Below, in pieces: positions 62,277 to 64,000 of a stretch of DNA of 64,000 nt (its first letter is position 1; each line of letters starts with the position of its first letter). The translations under genes and the position numbers were made by a program. The notes under the pieces are model-generated. The model searched no databases. It saw only the letters and a program-made list of their open reading frames with translations, and was not told the origin of the DNA. Source of the DNA: Woeseiaceae bacterium (GTDB lineage Bacteria > Pseudomonadota > Gammaproteobacteria > Steroidobacterales > Woeseiaceae); contig JAJFKV010000025.1 in NCBI GenBank assembly GCA_021773055.1, forward strand, positions 35,577 to 99,576, read 5' to 3'.

Positions 62277-62766
62277 CAGTAAATAGTGAGTAATAAGCCT
62301 ATTGAAGTCTAGTCCGTATGACCGCTTTGCGTGAAAGAGGACGTTCGGGGTGGGGATAAAAAATTTCCTCCATTTGACTGCTGTAGAGCGGCTGCTTTAC
62401 CCCCGAATGCAGCCCCTGGGCTGTTAGACTGCTGAGAGACTGCTACTGACCCAAAGCAGACGGTCGCCGAAATCACTTAGCAACGATTATTAGTACAGAT
62501 CGAATGACCGCTATCGCCTACAAGCAGACGGTCAGAATCGCCGCAAACTGCCTCGGTGACAGACGGTACCCAGCCAATAGCGGCCGTCCGGCAGCGGTAA
62601 GTACTGACCCATTTTGCTCGCTCGTTTTGAAGGTCTGCTTTACCTGAAACTTGCCGTTCAAATGACTATTTTGTTGCGATGGCGAAGGACGGCTGTCGGC
62701 CACAAGCAGACGTTCGTCGCGCCTTTAGATGATTCTTTTCGAGCATACAACGTCGACTTTTTTCAA
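62277..62766. repeat. Gene-free stretch with degenerate repeats
   Basis: No credible gene is seen in these 490 nt. Several variants of one motif occur. The clearest are ATGACCGCTTTGCG (62318), TTGACTGCTGTAGAGCGG (62374), a copy ending AAGCAGACGGTC (62438-62465), ATGACCGCTATCGCC followed by AAGCAGACGGTC (62503-62533) and AAGCAGACGTTCG (62703-62716). A further copy is near 63811-63850. They look like a family of short palindrome-like intergenic repeats, roughly ATGACCGCT, a short spacer and AGCGGACGGTC. Confidence 0.55.
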
Positions 62767-63585
62767 CTACAGTAATTTGGCTTTTACCGCTTCCAATGTG
62801 CAAGAGCTTCGCTCATTGGACCTCGCTAAAGAAGTACCAGATTCGAACCACGCTCGGAATGTTTGCGTGGAGTTCGGTGCGACCAATACAGTCTTTATGT
62901 GCTTTTCCTCCATTGCAACTTCGCTTTCTTGCACTTCTGACGTGAGAGAAAAGCGAATCAATGTGATGGTGACGTTCGGGTTATTGTTCGTGATTGAAAA
63001 ATCCGAAAACAGCTTCTCAGTAGGCGGTGTTTCGGTGCTTGGGACAATTGAACATTTGTTATTCACGCGACCCGTCACCGGAGGTACGCCTTTGGCCGGC
63101 TCGGTACACGCTAGTTCGACCTTATCTAACTGTTCCGAGCTGACGTCGCTTTCTGTGTGTTGTTTCATGCTCTCAGCGATGGCTTCACGCGGTGAACAGA
63201 ACGTAGGTACTTGCCATCTTCTCTGAGTGTCGAAATTGCGATCTTTGATACCTGACGGATACGCACGATATATTCGGGCGCATCGATTGCGCTTATTCCA
63301 ATTGTGCCTGTAGTACTCGCTCCAAGTGACGACGCCGTCGCCTTCGCAATCCATCCTGTCGAACCAAATTAAGAAAGGATCATTTACCAGAGTACCACCT
63401 GCATGCTCCCACTCCGAGCGAGTGAGTTTGTCATCTCCGTTAATATCACGACCAACAAAGCTATCGCTTCTACCTCGAAACCCGTCGCCACTCCAATTAT
63501 GATCCTCGCAGGCGACCTGGGTACTGGTAACTATGACTAACGTCGCGATCATTAACGCGCACTGTGCGTAATTCCGATACTTCAT
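62767..63585 (-). CDS. Secreted EF-hand domain protein of unknown function
   Basis: A 272-residue protein starting at Met 63585 with a GGA-type box. The signal peptide ends near TQVAC. Two EF-hand calcium loops occur in tandem: DINGDDKLTRSE and DCEGDGVVTWSE, each with acidic residues at the ligand positions. The rest, a 160-residue Ser/Thr/Glu-rich part with four further Cys residues and a beta-rich segment (NPNVTITLIRFSLTSEV), is not recognised. Base composition looks more AT-rich than in the neighbours. The in-frame extension to 63684 lacks signal-peptide logic and is rejected. Confidence 0.72.
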   Translation of the reverse strand: MKYRNYAQCALMIATLVIVTSTQVACEDHNWSGDGFRGRSDSFVGRDINGDDKLTRSEWEHAGGTLVNDPFLIWFDRMDCEGDGVVTWSEYYRHNWNKRNRCARIYRAYPSGIKDRNFDTQRRWQVPTFCSPREAIAESMKQHTESDVSSEQLDKVELACTEPAKGVPPVTGRVNNKCSIVPSTETPPTEKLFSDFSITNNNPNVTITLIRFSLTSEVQESEVAMEEKHIKTVLVAPNSTQTFRAWFESGTSLARSNERSSCTLEAVKAKLL

Positions 63586-64000
63586 CAATTCCGATCCATA
63601 CAAAGTCTTGATGAGATACTGCTCGGAGAAAGTGGCGATGCCGTGCGGTTCGCATGTCCGCATTGGGTCAACTGCAGGAATCATAACCCAAGAAGTACGA
63701 CTGGCTGCTAATGCGAACCTTAGCCGCCTGTCGTTCGTTCGACGCGCGACTGTCGCAGTGCGGCCACTTGCAGTGATTCGCCAAAGACATTTGTTACCGA
63801 AACTTCGAATAGCCGCGATTTCTGCTTTCGCCTATGAGCGGACAGTCGACAAATGGAAATTGTTGCTAGTGAATCAGATCGAGGATCAACCGAATAACCC
63901 ACCACCACAAGATTCCAAACTGTATGAGAAAAAATGCGAACCGTACCTCCACAGCACGTACCGACGTCGAGATAAGATGGGTCGTGGACTGAGCAACTCT
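63586..64000. other. Intergenic end of window, no gene supported
   Basis: The 415 nt upstream of the EF-hand gene hold only a short unconvincing reading frame at 63720-63908 on the minus strand. A copy of the degenerate repeat (CTGCTTTCGCCTATGAGCGGACAGTCG, positions 63821-63848, key part AGCGGACAGTCG) is present. Any gene at the far right edge is cut off. Confidence 0.5.

Noticed and set aside
62729-63226. 165-residue open frame on the plus strand
   Set aside because: The minus strand encodes a signal peptide and two EF-hands over the same DNA; the plus frame shows no recognisable features.
63720-63908. 62-residue open frame on the minus strand
   Set aside because: No ribosome-binding site, no homology, and overlaps a copy of the intergenic repeat.

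Overview
This is a gene-dense chromosomal window from what looks like a free-living, probably marine or sediment, gammaproteobacterium. That placement is inference. It rests on the moderate to high GC, the xerD-dsbC order, a GDH-180 type NAD-glutamate dehydrogenase, ZapE, a queuosine reductase (QueF) plus a YhhQ transporter, and a polyamine operon whose gene order matches Pseudomonas spuABC. No plasmid, phage or CRISPR module is visible. Almost all of the window is core-like metabolism with short intergenic gaps and many 4-nt start/stop overlaps. Only the right end (about 61.5-64 kb) looks accessory.

Layout. 0.1-4.9 kb: a DksA/TraR zinc-finger protein, an orphan FixJ-type response regulator, and a TetR-controlled ABC exporter operon (lipoprotein HlyD, ATPase, permease) with two tandem TetR operator candidates. 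5.0-11.3 kb: queF, divergent from a cyanophycin operon (cyanophycinase, cphA, and a second Mur-ligase-type CphA paralogue without the ATP-grasp domain). 11.2-14.7 kb: an alpha/beta hydrolase and EVE-domain pair, then a DUF47-Pit phosphate uptake pair. 14.7-27.1 kb: a gamma-glutamyl/polyamine region: gamma-glutamyltranspeptidase, an MFS carrier, two glutamine-synthetase-like gamma-glutamyl-polyamine synthetases, an IclR regulator with a perfect operator palindrome, an NhaC-family antiporter with an extra periplasmic domain, PuuD, a SpuC-type aminotransferase, agmatinase and a TetR regulator. 27.2-30.1 kb: an unusual REC-REC-TM-TonB hybrid protein. 30.4-35.1 kb: thrS and glnS (divergent) and a two-lobed retropepsin-like protease. 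35.2-39.1 kb: a PimC/PimD-like acyl-CoA dehydrogenase pair with yhhQ and a SAM-hydrolase (DUF62). 39.2-42.5 kb: molybdopterin genes moaA-moaC-mobA-moaD-moaE, then a MaoC-like hydratase. 42.5-47.6 kb: a cysteine synthase-glutaredoxin fusion, a nitrilase, a catalytically degenerate SDR, tesB and gpmA. 47.7-54.2 kb: NAD-glutamate dehydrogenase, MarR, zapE. 54.3-58.9 kb: ETF-QO, an SDR/thiolase beta-oxidation pair and a PlsC-like acyltransferase. 58.9-61.5 kb: xerD, dsbC, a Nudix hydrolase. 61.5-64 kb: a tRNA-like relic, a GNAT enzyme, repeat-rich intergenic DNA and a secreted EF-hand protein.

How it fits together (inference). Nitrogen handling is a strong theme. The cyanophycin operon stores and remobilises Arg/Asp. 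Agmatinase makes putrescine, and the two PuuA-like enzymes, the aminotransferase and PuuD degrade polyamines through gamma-glutamyl intermediates. GGT may recycle gamma-glutamyl peptides, and GDH-180 feeds glutamate into the TCA cycle. Fatty-acid oxidation is the second theme (acyl-CoA dehydrogenases, ETF-QO, SDR, thiolase, thioesterase, MaoC). The most unusual items are the stand-alone CphA-like Mur ligase beside cphA, the REC-TonB hybrid, the CysK-Grx fusion, the triad-less SDR, the NhaC with an Ig-like domain, and REP-like elements whose GTAG tetranucleotide supplies stop codons of flanking genes.
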